Counted from the first letter of the stretch, positions 15,600-24,566 are shown. The stretch is 64,000 bases of DNA from Pseudomonas agarici (GCF_900109755.1 NZ_FOAR01000019.1:1-64000); one strand, 5' to 3'. Numbers and translations are program-made. Notes: a model not told the origin generated them from the sequence alone.

Positions 15600-16577
15600 T
15601 CAAGCCCGCCGACGAGCGCGCTGACTGCGGTAGGTATCCAGCACCACCGCGATCACGATCACGGCACCGGTGATGATCCGTTTGGTCGGCTCGCTCGCGC
15701 CGATCTGTGCCAGGCCAGCGGCCAGCACGGAGATGATCAGGACACCGAAGAAGGTGCTGATGACCGAACCGCGTCCGCCCATCAGACTGGTTCCACCGAT
15801 CACCACGGCGGCGATCACCTGCAGTTCCAGGCCGGAGCCAGCATTCGGGTCAGCCGCTTCCAGGCGCGAGACCTGAAACAGTGCCGCGATTCCGGCCAGC
15901 AGCCCCATCAGGCTGAACACCAGGATCTTGTAGGGCTTGGGATTGATCCCCGCCAGCCGTACCGCTTCCTCGTTGGTACCGATACCGATCAGGTAGCGAC
16001 CGAACACCGTGCGGGTCAGCACCAGTTGGGCGGTGATGATGATCGCCAGGGCGATAATGAATGAGGGCGAGATACCGAAGGCCATCGGGTTCGACAGCCA
16101 GGCGAACGAGTCGCCGATATAGGCGGTGCGCGAGCCGGTCATCTGGTACGCGACACCACGGGCCATTTCCAGCACGCCAAGGGACACGATAAACGACGGA
16201 ATCCGCCAAGCCACCGTGATCGAGCCGGTCAGGGTCCCGGCCAAGGCTGCACAGCCCATGCCCAGCGCCGCCGCCGGCAGCACGCTCCAGCCCCAACTGA
16301 GAATCGCCACGCTGACCGCCGATGCCGCCAGCGCCAGCACCGACCCCACCGACAGGTCGATGCCACCGATGATCAGCACGAAGGTCATGCCCACGGCCAG
16401 CACCATCAGATCGGGAATCTGGTTGGCCAGGGTGCTGAAGGTGTCATAGGAGAGGAAATGACTGCTCAGGCTGGAGAACAGGATAATCATTGCCAGCAGC
16501 GCGCCGGCCAGCCCCAGGTAAGTCCCAAGGCCATAGAAGTTGCGACTGGCTTTGCTGGTCGAGGGTGCAGTTTTCAT
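15600..16577 (-). CDS. rbsC: Ribose ABC transporter permease
   Basis: The product has 325 residues and is a hydrophobic protein with about 8-10 membrane segments. It carries the BPD_transp_2 features GGIDLSVGSVLALAA and the late loop GGTSLMGGRGSVISTFFG. It forms the inner-membrane channel with RbsA. The start overlaps the rbsA stop by 4 bp. Confidence 0.96.
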   Translation of the reverse strand: MKTAPSTSKASRNFYGLGTYLGLAGALLAMIILFSSLSSHFLSYDTFSTLANQIPDLMVLAVGMTFVLIIGGIDLSVGSVLALAASAVSVAILSWGWSVLPAAALGMGCAALAGTLTGSITVAWRIPSFIVSLGVLEMARGVAYQMTGSRTAYIGDSFAWLSNPMAFGISPSFIIALAIIITAQLVLTRTVFGRYLIGIGTNEEAVRLAGINPKPYKILVFSLMGLLAGIAALFQVSRLEAADPNAGSGLELQVIAAVVIGGTSLMGGRGSVISTFFGVLIISVLAAGLAQIGASEPTKRIITGAVIVIAVVLDTYRSQRARRRA

Positions 16578-18127
16578 AGGGTCCCCCTAGGCGCTGCATC
16601 GTTGAGCAACGCGTCACGTTTTTGGTAGCCGGCAAAGGCGGCGGCAAGCAAATCATCCTGGGTCCAAGTGCCGCGCTCGAAGGTTTCGATCAAGCGCCCG
16701 GCCGACAGCACACCGATCCGGTCGCAGATCAGCATCAGTTCACGCAGGTCGCTGGACACCACCACCAGCGCCTTGCCTTGGCGGGTCAATTCGCCGAGCA
16801 AGGCATAGATATCGAACTTGGCACCGACGTCGATCCCGCGCGTCGGCTCATCGAACAGCAATACCGAACAATCGCGCTCCAGCCAGCGACCGATCACCAC
16901 CTTTTGCTGATTGCCGCCGGACAGCTCGGACACTTGTTGGTCCGGGCTCGAACTGCGAATGCGCATGGCCTCGATCTGTCGCCGCGCCAGAGCTACTTCG
17001 GCACCTCCATTGACCAGCCCACCGCGGGAGATCGCCGGCATATTGCCCAACGCGATATTGGCGCTGATCGACTGCGTCAGCAGCAACCCCTCGCCCTTGC
17101 GATCCTCGGTGATCAGGGCAATGCCATGACGTACTGCATCCACCGGCGAACGGATGTCCACGACCTGCGCCGGCGAACCGAGGGACACCGTGCCACTATC
17201 GGCGGTGTCCGCGCCGTAGATCAAGCGCAGCAACTCGGTACGGCCCGCGCCGATCAGGCCGGAGATGCCATAGATTTCCCCAGCGCGGACTTCGAATGAG
17301 ACATCGAGTACCTTGTCTGAACGGCTCAGGCCCTTGATCGTCAGGGCCGGCGCGCCAACATTGCGCACGCCCCTATCCATCTGTTCGCCGAGTGTGCGGC
17401 CCACCATCAGATTGACCAGCTGCTCGCTGTTGTAATTGACCATCGGTTCGACGCAGACCAGGTTACCGTCGCGCAGTACCGCGATGCGCTGGGCGACCCG
17501 TGCCAGCTCTTCGAGCCGATGGGAGATATAGATGATCGACACGCCCCGGGCCTGCAGGCGGGTAATTTGCTCAAAGAGCATTTCGACTTCGCGAGCGGTG
17601 AGCATCGCAGTCGGCTCGTCGAGAATCAGCACATGGCAATCGCCGATCAGGTTACGGGCGATTTCCACCATCTGCTGATGGCCGATGCCCAGCTCGCCGA
17701 CCAGAGTATCCGGGTCGATGGCGTCAAGTCCGACCTGGGCCATCGCCTCGATGGCGGCCTTGCGTAGTTGCTTGCGGCTGATCCAGCCGCCATGGCTGGG
17801 CAGGTTGTCGAGAAACAGATTCTCCGCCACCGACAGGGTCGGCAGCAGATTGAGTTCCTGCATGACCATGCGGATCCCCTGTTCTTCTGCCTGACTCCGG
17901 CTGCCGGGGGTATAGGCCCGGCCGTTGAACTGCATCTGACCGGTGGTCGGCGCGACCAGCCCGCCGATGATCTTCGACAAGGTGCTTTTTCCCGCGCCGT
18001 TTTCACCGGTCAGCGCCAACACTTCACCACGCATCAGCGTCAGGTCGATGTCGTTCAGCACGGGTTGCGCGTAGATCTTGCCGATACCGCTGACCGCCAG
18101 GACAACGTTCGGTGCGGAAGATGACAT
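16574..18127 (-). CDS. rbsA: Ribose ABC transporter ATP-binding protein
   Basis: The product has 517 residues with two ABC domains in tandem, as in the sugar type. The first Walker A is GENGAGKSTLSKI with Walker B LILDEPTAML. The second domain has a degenerate P-loop (GLIGAGRTELLRLI) and an intact LSGGNQQKV and LLFDEPTRGIDVG. It drives ribose import with RbsC. It is separated from rbsB by a gap that holds a stable stem-loop. Confidence 0.96.
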   Translation of the reverse strand: MSSSAPNVVLAVSGIGKIYAQPVLNDIDLTLMRGEVLALTGENGAGKSTLSKIIGGLVAPTTGQMQFNGRAYTPGSRSQAEEQGIRMVMQELNLLPTLSVAENLFLDNLPSHGGWISRKQLRKAAIEAMAQVGLDAIDPDTLVGELGIGHQQMVEIARNLIGDCHVLILDEPTAMLTAREVEMLFEQITRLQARGVSIIYISHRLEELARVAQRIAVLRDGNLVCVEPMVNYNSEQLVNLMVGRTLGEQMDRGVRNVGAPALTIKGLSRSDKVLDVSFEVRAGEIYGISGLIGAGRTELLRLIYGADTADSGTVSLGSPAQVVDIRSPVDAVRHGIALITEDRKGEGLLLTQSISANIALGNMPAISRGGLVNGGAEVALARRQIEAMRIRSSSPDQQVSELSGGNQQKVVIGRWLERDCSVLLFDEPTRGIDVGAKFDIYALLGELTRQGKALVVVSSDLRELMLICDRIGVLSAGRLIETFERGTWTQDDLLAAAFAGYQKRDALLNDAAPRGTL

Positions 18128-18142
18128 AGGAAAGCTCTCCAG

Positions 18143-18167
18143 GCACCCGCTCAGGACGAGCGGGTGC
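18143..18167 (-). promoter_or_regulatory. rbsB-rbsA intercistronic stem-loop
   Basis: A perfect 10-bp inverted repeat, GCACCCGCTC (18143-18152) and GAGCGGGTGC (18158-18167), with a 5-nt loop and no T-tract, lies in the 65-bp gap after rbsB. Such stems often protect the 3' end of binding-protein mRNA so that the periplasmic protein is made in excess over the channel genes. This role is inferred. Confidence 0.65.
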
Positions 18168-18192
18168 TATCGCGTGCGGCTAAGTGCGGGGA

Positions 18193-19152
18193 TTACTGCT
18201 TGAGGACCAACTCGACCGGGGTTTCGATCACGCCGTCGACACTATCGACTTTTTCGCCCTTGACCAGCTTGAGCGCGTTCTGGATACCGAAGACGGCTTG
18301 CTGGGCGGCAGCCTGGTCAGCGGTGGCCAGGACACGACCGTCCCGCAGCATCGGCTTGATGGCTTCGATATTGTCGTAGCCGACCACTTGCACTTTGCCG
18401 GCCTTACCTGCGGCACGGACCGCGGAAACAGCGCCCAGGGCCATGTTGTCGTTACCCGCCAGCAAGGCCTTGAGGTCCGGGTACTCGCTCAACATGGCCG
18501 AGGCTACCTTGTTGCCCTGGTCGATTTCCCAGTTGCCGGATTGAGTGGAAACGATCTTCATGCCAGCCGCCTCCATCGCGTCCTTGAAGCCGGCGGTACG
18601 CTGCTGGGCGTTGGTGGTGGTCGGTACGCCTTCGATGATGCCGACCTTGTCGCCCGCGGCCAGGGTCTTGGCCAGGTAATCGCCCACCAGGCGCGCGCCC
18701 TTACGGTTATCCGGCCCTACGAAGGGGATATCGAGGTGTTTGCTTTTCAGTACATCCGGATCCAGACGGTTGTCGATGTTGACGACCTTGATACCGGCGT
18801 CGCTGGCTTTCTTCAGGACCATCACCAGGGCCTTGGAGTCAGCCGGGGCAATCACCAGTGCATCGACCTTGGACAGAATCATCTGGTTGACGATATCGAT
18901 CTGCGCGCTCGTATCGGTTTCATTCTTGATGCCGTTGGTGATCATGTCGAAATCGGCGGAGTGGGCTTTCTGGTAATCCTTAGCGCCATCCTGCATGGTG
19001 ACGAAGAATTCATTGGCGAGAGATTTCATGACCAGGCCAACCTTCGGTTTGGTGGCGGTTTGCGCGGCGAAGGCCGAAGAAAACGGCAGAGCGGCAGAGG
19101 CGGCAGCCAGCACACCGACAGCGAGAAGACGTCCAGCGAATGGCAACTTCAT
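18193..19152 (-). CDS. rbsB: Ribose ABC transporter substrate-binding protein
   Basis: The product has 319 residues. The signal peptide (MKLPFAGRLLAVGVLAAASA to about 30, ending AFA-AQT) targets it to the periplasm. The type I binding-protein fold is visible in KPKVGLVMKSLANEFF, DALVIAPADSKAL, VVNIDNRLDPD and DNMALGAVSAVRAAG. It is the first gene of the operon. Start 19152 is chosen because the signal peptide begins there and GGAGTGAACCCC precedes it; the longer frame runs through the operator. Confidence 0.96.
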   Translation of the reverse strand: MKLPFAGRLLAVGVLAAASAALPFSSAFAAQTATKPKVGLVMKSLANEFFVTMQDGAKDYQKAHSADFDMITNGIKNETDTSAQIDIVNQMILSKVDALVIAPADSKALVMVLKKASDAGIKVVNIDNRLDPDVLKSKHLDIPFVGPDNRKGARLVGDYLAKTLAAGDKVGIIEGVPTTTNAQQRTAGFKDAMEAAGMKIVSTQSGNWEIDQGNKVASAMLSEYPDLKALLAGNDNMALGAVSAVRAAGKAGKVQVVGYDNIEAIKPMLRDGRVLATADQAAAQQAVFGIQNALKLVKGEKVDSVDGVIETPVELVLKQ

Positions 19153-19248
19153 GGGGTTCACTCCGATCTTATGATTATTGTGAGCAACGCCAGGAGCGCG
19201 ACAGGGCTTTCGGTGCGTTTTTTTTGAGAAAGCCCCTAAAACAGTCAG

Positions 19249-19299
19249 CGCAAACGTTTGCGTAAGACAAACTATGAGAACCTCGCCGAATTTTGTCAA
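19249..19299 (-). promoter_or_regulatory. rbs operon promoter and LacI-type operator
   Basis: On the minus strand TTGACA (19299-19294) and CATAGT (19276-19271) are separated by 17 bp, a good sigma-70 promoter. Immediately downstream, 19262-19249 is a perfect 14-bp palindrome CGCAAACGTTTGCG, the LacI/GalR-family operator type. It covers the expected start of transcription, so bound RbsR would block initiation. Confidence 0.85.
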
Positions 19300-19690
19300 C
19301 GGGCTTGTAGGGGTTTTAGCCAAAGAGTTCCATGAAGAAAGCGTCATCGACAAGCCCTCGACACGCAGTGGCGATCAGACGGCTGTATTGATCGTGAAGC
19401 CCAAACTCGCCGGTTCGATTAAGCCCCCTACCAGGACGCTGATTGCTTTCATCAGATTGCCTTCGGTCTTGGATTTAGCCGAGCCTGCTATCGATACCAA
19501 TCCAGACACTTCAACCTACATTCAACGCCGCAAAAGCTGAATCCCCCTACCAGTTAAAAATCATCAGCTGACATCCATCCTATTGTAAATCCTTATAATT
19601 TTCCCTACGACTGACATCAAATCGCAAAAATAGTTGTCAGAAAACGCACCAGATTTTGCTAAGAGTTGCGAAATTGCCTACGTTTAAATA
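19300..19690. other. Intergenic region without a gene
   Basis: This lies between the rbs promoter and the SOS box. It is clearly less GC-rich than the flanks and lacks a coding signal. An 88-codon forward frame (19274-19540) starts inside the rbs promoter and has no ribosome site. I see no clear hairpin or repeat. Confidence 0.5.
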
Positions 19691-19706
19691 CTGTATGCAC
19701 GTACAG
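19691..19706 (+). promoter_or_regulatory. LexA (SOS) box
   Basis: CTGTATGCACGTACAG matches CTGT-N8-ACAG with the extra symmetric T/A pairs seen in strong boxes. It is 19 bp before the GTG of the DUF1654 gene and overlaps a possible -10 (TTGCGA at 19666, 17 bp, TACTGT at 19689). LexA would repress, and DNA damage would induce, the two-gene unit behind it. Confidence 0.8.
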
Positions 19707-19724
19707 TTTATTAAGGATAGTTCC

Positions 19725-19973
19725 GTGGCAAATCCAATCTCAGTCTCCGCCGCCCCCAGCGCCTACGAACGCATGGGCCTGCGCGTACAGAACATCATCA
19801 ACTCACCGACAGCCCAGAAAGCCAGGGCCGCGCTGATCTTCCGCCTGCTGGAAGAGTCTATCGACGACTGGGAACAACTGCTCGAGGAAATCGCCGAGAA
19901 CGACAACGTCACCCTCGCCTATCGCGATGACGGTGGCGTGCAGATTTTCTGGGTCGTGCCGAAGGAAGACTGA
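19725..19973 (+). CDS. DUF1654 protein, SOS-controlled
   Basis: The product has 82 residues and is a small acidic protein of the Pseudomonas-restricted DUF1654 type (AYERMGLRVQNIINSPTAQK ... DDGGVQIFWVVPKED). Start GTG 19725 is used because AAGGA lies 7 nt upstream and the family begins MANxIS; the frame open from 19656 would read through the SOS box. The stop lies 4 bp before the endonuclease ATG, so they form one unit. Function is unknown. Confidence 0.85.
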   Translation: MANPISVSAAPSAYERMGLRVQNIINSPTAQKARAALIFRLLEESIDDWEQLLEEIAENDNVTLAYRDDGGVQIFWVVPKED

Positions 19974-19977
19974 AACA

Positions 19978-20667
19978 ATGCTCGTGCGTGTTATCGCTTT
20001 GCTCTGCCTGTGTTGGCTGCTACCGGCCCAGGCCGAGGCCCCTCGCACCTTCGCCGAAGCCAAGAAAATCGCCCGCAGACTCTATGAGCGACAGTCCACG
20101 GAGTTCTATTGCGGCTGCAAGTACAACGGCAACCGGGTCAATCTCGAAGCCTGCGGTTATGTCCCGCGCAAAAATGCCAACCGCGCCGCACGCATCGAGT
20201 GGGAGCATATCGTTCCGGCCTGGCACATCGGCCACCAGCGCCAGTGCTGGCAGCAAGGCGGGCGCAAGTACTGCAGCCAGCACGACCCGGCCTACAAACG
20301 TGCCGAAGCCGACCTGCACAACCTCGTACCGAGCATCGGCGAAGTGAACGGCGACCGCAGCAACTTCAGCTTCGGCTGGCTGCCGGAGCAGAAAGGCCAA
20401 TACGGCTCGTGTCTGACCCAGGTCGACTTCAAGGCAAAGAAAGTGATGCCACGCCCTTCGATTCGCGGAATGATCGCCCGCACCTATTTCTACATGAGCA
20501 AGCAGTACGGCCTGCGCCTGTCGAAACAGGATCGCCAGTTGTATGAGGCGTGGCACAAAACCTATCCCGTGCAGGTTTGGGAACGCCAACGCAACCAGCG
20601 CGTGGCCTGCGTGATGGGCCGCGGCAACGAGTTTGTCGGCGCGGTGGACCTGAAGGCCTGTGGCTGA
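19978..20667 (+). CDS. endA: Periplasmic or secreted endonuclease I
   Basis: The product has 229 residues. A signal peptide (MLVRVIALLCLCWLLPAQA) is cut near residue 19-21. The domain is of the NucM/EndA type: YCGCKY, catalytic IEWEHIVPAWHIG, and DLHNLVPSIGEVNGDRSN with the metal-site asparagine, plus disulfide-capable cysteines. It cuts double-stranded DNA in the envelope or medium. The ribosome site lies within the end of the DUF1654 gene (GAAGGAAG), so translation is coupled and the nuclease is expected to be SOS-inducible. Confidence 0.92.
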   Translation: MLVRVIALLCLCWLLPAQAEAPRTFAEAKKIARRLYERQSTEFYCGCKYNGNRVNLEACGYVPRKNANRAARIEWEHIVPAWHIGHQRQCWQQGGRKYCSQHDPAYKRAEADLHNLVPSIGEVNGDRSNFSFGWLPEQKGQYGSCLTQVDFKAKKVMPRPSIRGMIARTYFYMSKQYGLRLSKQDRQLYEAWHKTYPVQVWERQRNQRVACVMGRGNEFVGAVDLKACG

Positions 20668-20724
20668 CACCTGACTGCATGGATCATAGAGCCCAGTGTT
20701 GCTACATCGCGAACCGCGTAAGGC

Positions 20725-21060
20725 TCAAGGTTGCGCCTGATGCTCCACGACCTCGGAATCCATGTTTTGCTTATCGGCCAATTGCGCCTTTTTCTGCTCG
20801 GCAATCTCCTTGCTCGCGAACGGCCCGGCAATCACCCGACCGTCATCGAGGATCTTGAACGGGAAACCATGCTCGATCAGCCAGGCGGTCCAGTCGGTCA
20901 ATGCCTTGGATTTGTCATCCTTGATCAGCAGATCCCACCCCGTGCTTGCCGCCGCGACCGCTGGCGCGACAGCCACTTTTGCCGGCTCGACCTTGTTTTC
21001 CGAACCATCGCCACAACCGGCCAGCACCACGAATGCCACCATCACTGCTATTCTGCGCAC
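20725..21060 (-). CDS. SPOR-domain-like lipoprotein
   Basis: The product has 111 residues. The N-terminus MRRIAVMVAFVVLAGCGDG is a lipoprotein signal with lipobox LAGC. The C-terminal part contains a strand-helix-strand pattern (PFKILDDGRVIAGPFASKEIAEQKKAQL) like the SPOR peptidoglycan-binding repeat, in which 'VxxGPF' and the following helix are the hallmark. It probably sits in the outer or inner membrane facing the periplasm. It converges on endA. Confidence 0.75.
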   Translation of the reverse strand: MRRIAVMVAFVVLAGCGDGSENKVEPAKVAVAPAVAAASTGWDLLIKDDKSKALTDWTAWLIEHGFPFKILDDGRVIAGPFASKEIAEQKKAQLADKQNMDSEVVEHQAQP

Positions 21061-21312
21061 AAAGCGTCTCCCGTAATGATCAGTTAATGTGATTTTATCA
21101 CCTTACGGCTTGTCTCAACCTTGTTGAACTGAGCAGCTCCTGTCTTTATCAGGCTGAATTACCGGCAATTTTCCGGCTTCGGGGAATTAAATAGAATGAA
21201 ATGACGTCTGTAATGAACCACCCGCTCGAATGAACTTGGCGGTATTCTGTGTGTAAGACCTAAGCCGGGACTGCCTGCGAAAGGCACCTTAGTAACAATC
21301 AAGGAGAAAGAC
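21061..21312 (+). other. rsmE upstream region
   Basis: This 252-bp region is transcribed into rsmE. It contains the inverted repeat GAATTACCGGCAATTTTCCGG (about 21157-21177). An AAGGAGAAA ribosome site at 21301-21309 carries a GGA motif, the core RsmE/CsrA recognition triplet, so self-regulation is possible. No clear promoter hexamers were seen. Confidence 0.45.
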
Positions 21313-21507
21313 ATGCTGATACTCACCCGCAAAGTCGGTGAAAGCATCAACATCGGTGACGACATCACGATCACGATTCTGGGCGTTAGCGGCCAGCAAG
21401 TCCGGATCGGCATCAACGCTCCCAAAGACGTTGCCGTGCATCGTGAAGAGATTTACCAGCGTATCCAGGCCGGCCTGTCTGCTGGAGACAAGAAAGACCC
21501 TCTGTAG
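21313..21507 (+). CDS. rsmE: CsrA/RsmA-family RNA-binding regulator RsmE
   Basis: The product has 64 residues. The N-terminal MLILTRKVGESINIGDDITI and the C-terminal VAVHREEIYQRIQ are the RNA-binding strand 1 and strand 5/helix of the CsrA dimer. The intact RNA-contact residues include Leu4, Arg6 and Arg44. The SINIGDDITITILGVSGQQ version fits RsmE rather than RsmA (which has TLMVGDDVTVTVLG), so I assign rsmE. It represses translation by binding GGA motifs at ribosome sites and is titrated by Gac-controlled small RNAs. Confidence 0.95.
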   Translation: MLILTRKVGESINIGDDITITILGVSGQQVRIGINAPKDVAVHREEIYQRIQAGLSAGDKKDPL

Positions 21508-21591
21508 GACAGCACACTCGTCAGCCCTACCGCCCATGGTCGCGGCTGACGAAAGTTCCCCCGCAACTCATCTTCCCTTCGCTTCCCCCTG

Positions 21592-22080
21592 TCACAGGGC
21601 CAGACTCAAGCCGCCTGCCGGTAACGGCAGCGCCGTTTTGTAGCGTACCTGCTTGAGCGCAAAACTGGAGCGGATATTCGCCACGCCGGGCACTTTGGTC
21701 AGGAAATCCAGCATGAAGCGCTCAAGCGCCTGGATGGTCGGCACCAGCACGCGAATCAGATAATCAGGATCCCCTGCCATCAGGTAGCACTCCATCACCT
21801 CCGGGCGATCGGCAATCGCCGCCTCGAAATGCTGCAATGCCTCTTCCACCTGCTTTTCCAGGCTGACATGGATAAACACGTTCACGTGCAACCCCAGCAG
21901 ATCGGGATCGAGCAAGGTCACCTGCTCGCGAATCAGCCCCAGTTCTTCCATCGCCTTGACCCGATTGAAGCACGGCGTCGGCGACAGGTTGACCGAGCGC
22001 GCCAGGTCGGCGTTGGTGATGCGGGCGTTCTCCTGAAGGCGGTTGAGAATTCCGATATCGGTTCGATCCAGTTTGCGCAT
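21592..22080 (-). CDS. bkdR: Lrp/AsnC-family regulator BkdR
   Basis: The product has 162 residues. The N-terminal HTH NADLARSVNLSPTPCFNRVK (about 25-44) is followed by the RAM/AsnC ligand domain (VMECYLMAGDPDYLIRV). It is divergent from bkdA1, the known Pseudomonas arrangement in which BkdR activates the bkd operon with branched-chain amino acids. The 191-bp spacer between them holds the shared control region. Confidence 0.95.
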   Translation of the reverse strand: MRKLDRTDIGILNRLQENARITNADLARSVNLSPTPCFNRVKAMEELGLIREQVTLLDPDLLGLHVNVFIHVSLEKQVEEALQHFEAAIADRPEVMECYLMAGDPDYLIRVLVPTIQALERFMLDFLTKVPGVANIRSSFALKQVRYKTALPLPAGGLSLAL

Positions 22081-22271
22081 GAGATAAAAACACCTGTTTT
22101 TTATGACTATGCAGATTTTTTATCTGCAAGCAGGCTCGAACGCAAGCAAACATAGAGAAATATTCTCCTACGACCGGCCTATGATGGTTGTAGGACAAGA
22201 CTTCCCTTACCCAGGGAATATTTGCTAGAGCGCCCACTACAAGAAGTTCACAAGATAGAGCGTAGAAAGCC

Positions 22272-23507
22272 ATGACCTCAGCCTACCCGCCGTTGCGCCT
22301 GCACGTTCCTGAACCCTCAGGCCGTCCCGGCTGTAAGACCGACTTCAGTTACCTGCGCCTGACCGATGCCGGCCAGGTTCGCAAACCACCCATCGACGTC
22401 GAACCCGCCGACACCGCCGATCTGGCCAAGGGCCTGATCCGCGTGCTCGACGACCAAGGCCAGGCCCTCGGTCCGTGGGCCGAGGATGTCCCGGTAGAGA
22501 TCCTGCGCCAGGGCATGCGCGCCATGCTCAAGACCCGGATCTTCGATTCGCGCATGGTGGTTGCCCAGCGTCAGAAAAAAATGTCGTTCTACATGCAGAG
22601 CCTCGGCGAGGAAGCTATCGGCAGCGCCCAGGCCTTGGCCCTGAACATCACTGACATGTGCTTTCCAACTTATCGCCAGCAGAGCATCCTGATGGCCCGC
22701 GAAGTGCCGTTGGTGGACATGATCTGCCAACTGCTGTCCAACGAGCGCGACCCGCTCAAGGGCCGGCAACTGCCGATCATGTATTCGGTGCGTGACCATG
22801 GCTTCTTCAGTATTTCCGGCAATCTCGCCACCCAGTTTGTCCAGGCCGTCGGCTGGGGCATGGCCTCGGCGATCAAGGGTGATACCAAGATCGCTTCCGC
22901 CTGGATCGGCGACGGCGCCACCGCCGAGTCGGACTTCCACACTGCCCTGACCTTCGCCCACGTCTATCGCGCCCCGGTGATCCTCAACGTGGTCAACAAC
23001 CAGTGGGCGATCTCCACCTTCCAGGCCATCGCCGGCGGTGAAGCCACCACCTTCGCCGGGCGTGGCGTGGGTTGCGGCATTGCTTCGCTACGGGTCGACG
23101 GCAACGATTTCATCGCAGTCTATGCCGCCTCGACCTGGGCTGCCGAACGCGCTCGGCGCAACCTCGGACCAACGTTGATCGAATGGGTCACCTATCGCGC
23201 CGGACCACACTCCACCTCCGACGATCCGTCCAAGTACCGCCCTGCCGACGACTGGAGCCACTTCCCCCTCGGAGACCCGATTACGCGCCTCAAGCAACAC
23301 CTGATTGCCATTGGCCACTGGTCCGAAGAGGAACATGCCAGCGTCAGCGCCGACTTGGAAAGCGAGATCATTGCGGCCCAAAAAGAGGCCGAACGCTTCG
23401 GCACCCTGGCCGGCGGGCAGGTGCCCAGCGCCGCGAGCCTCTTCGAGGATGTCTACAAGGAAATGCCCGACCACTTGCGTCGGCAGCGCCAGGAACTGGG
23501 GTTATAA
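22272..23507 (+). CDS. bkdA1: Branched-chain 2-oxoacid dehydrogenase E1 alpha
   Basis: The product has 411 residues. The thiamine diphosphate motif is WIGDGATAESDFH to NVVNNQWAIST (about residues 212-245). An N-terminal extension typical of BkdA1 precedes it. The phosphorylation-loop-like YRAGPHSTSDDPSKYR is present. It decarboxylates the keto acids of Val, Leu and Ile with E1 beta. It is the first gene of a tight four-gene operon (3 bp to bkdA2). Confidence 0.97.
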   Translation: MTSAYPPLRLHVPEPSGRPGCKTDFSYLRLTDAGQVRKPPIDVEPADTADLAKGLIRVLDDQGQALGPWAEDVPVEILRQGMRAMLKTRIFDSRMVVAQRQKKMSFYMQSLGEEAIGSAQALALNITDMCFPTYRQQSILMAREVPLVDMICQLLSNERDPLKGRQLPIMYSVRDHGFFSISGNLATQFVQAVGWGMASAIKGDTKIASAWIGDGATAESDFHTALTFAHVYRAPVILNVVNNQWAISTFQAIAGGEATTFAGRGVGCGIASLRVDGNDFIAVYAASTWAAERARRNLGPTLIEWVTYRAGPHSTSDDPSKYRPADDWSHFPLGDPITRLKQHLIAIGHWSEEEHASVSADLESEIIAAQKEAERFGTLAGGQVPSAASLFEDVYKEMPDHLRRQRQELGL

Positions 23508-23510
23508 GTC

Positions 23511-24566
23511 ATGAACGATCACAGCAAACTGCAAACGGAGAACGCCGTGGCGACCAGTACCATGACCATGATCCAGGCCCTGCGCTCGGCCATGGATGTG
23601 ATGCTCGAACGCGACGACAACGTGGTGGTATTCGGTCAGGACGTCGGCTACTTCGGCGGCGTGTTCCGCTGCACCGAGGGGCTGCAGGGCAAGTACGGCA
23701 CCTCGCGGGTATTCGATGCACCGATCTCGGAAAGCGGGATCGTCGGCGTGGCGGTCGGCATGGGCGCCTACGGTCTGCGGCCCGTGGCGGAAATCCAGTT
23801 CGCCGACTATTTCTACCCGGCCTCCGACCAGATCGTCTCGGAAGCGGCGCGCCTGCGCTATCGCTCGGCTGGCGAGTTCGTCGCGCCCATGACCCTGCGC
23901 ATGCCTTGTGGCGGCGGCATCTACGGCGGTCAGACCCATAGCCAGAGCCCGGAAGCCATGTTCACTCAGGTTTGCGGCCTACGCACCGTCATGCCATCCA
24001 ACCCCTATGACGCCAAGGGCTTGTTGATTGCCGCCATCGAAAACGATGACCCGGTGATCTTCCTCGAACCCAAGCGCCTCTATAACGGCCCGTTCGACGG
24101 TCATCACGACCGCCCGGTAACGCCCTGGTCGAAACACCCGGCCAGCGCGGTGCCTGATGGTTACTACACGGTGCCCCTGGACAGTGCCGCGATTGTCCGG
24201 CCGGGTAGCGAGGTGACGATCCTCACCTACGGCACCACCGTCTACGTAGCCCAGGCCGCCGCCGAGGAAACCGGCGTCGATGCCGAAGTCATCGACCTGC
24301 GCAGCCTGTGGCCGCTGGACCTGGAAACCATCGTCAATTCCGTGAAGAAAACCCGCCGTTGCGTCGTCGTCCACGAAGCCACCCGCACCTGCGGCTTCGG
24401 TGCCGAGCTGATCGCGCTGATCCAAGAACACTGCTTCTACTATCTGGAAGCGCCGATCGAGCGCGTCACCGGCTGGGACACACCCTACCCTCATGCACAG
24501 GAGTGGGCATACTTCCCCGGTCCGGTGCGCGTCGGAGCGGCTTTGAAACGGGTCATGGAGGTCTGA
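23511..24566 (+). CDS. bkdA2: Branched-chain 2-oxoacid dehydrogenase E1 beta
   Basis: The product has 351 residues and is a transketolase pyrimidine-type subunit. It contains VVVFGQDVGYFGGVFR, GMGAYGLRPVAEIQFADY, the G-GG-THSQSPEAMF loop and a C-terminal transketolase domain (IDLRSLWPLDLETIV). It forms the alpha2beta2 E1 with BkdA1. TGA is immediately followed by the bkdB ATG. Confidence 0.97.
   Translation: MNDHSKLQTENAVATSTMTMIQALRSAMDVMLERDDNVVVFGQDVGYFGGVFRCTEGLQGKYGTSRVFDAPISESGIVGVAVGMGAYGLRPVAEIQFADYFYPASDQIVSEAARLRYRSAGEFVAPMTLRMPCGGGIYGGQTHSQSPEAMFTQVCGLRTVMPSNPYDAKGLLIAAIENDDPVIFLEPKRLYNGPFDGHHDRPVTPWSKHPASAVPDGYYTVPLDSAAIVRPGSEVTILTYGTTVYVAQAAAEETGVDAEVIDLRSLWPLDLETIVNSVKKTRRCVVVHEATRTCGFGAELIALIQEHCFYYLEAPIERVTGWDTPYPHAQEWAYFPGPVRVGAALKRVMEV

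Noticed and set aside
21516..21551. Terminator after rsmE
   Set aside because: CGTCAGCC/GGCTGACG can pair but the loop is long and no T-tract follows.
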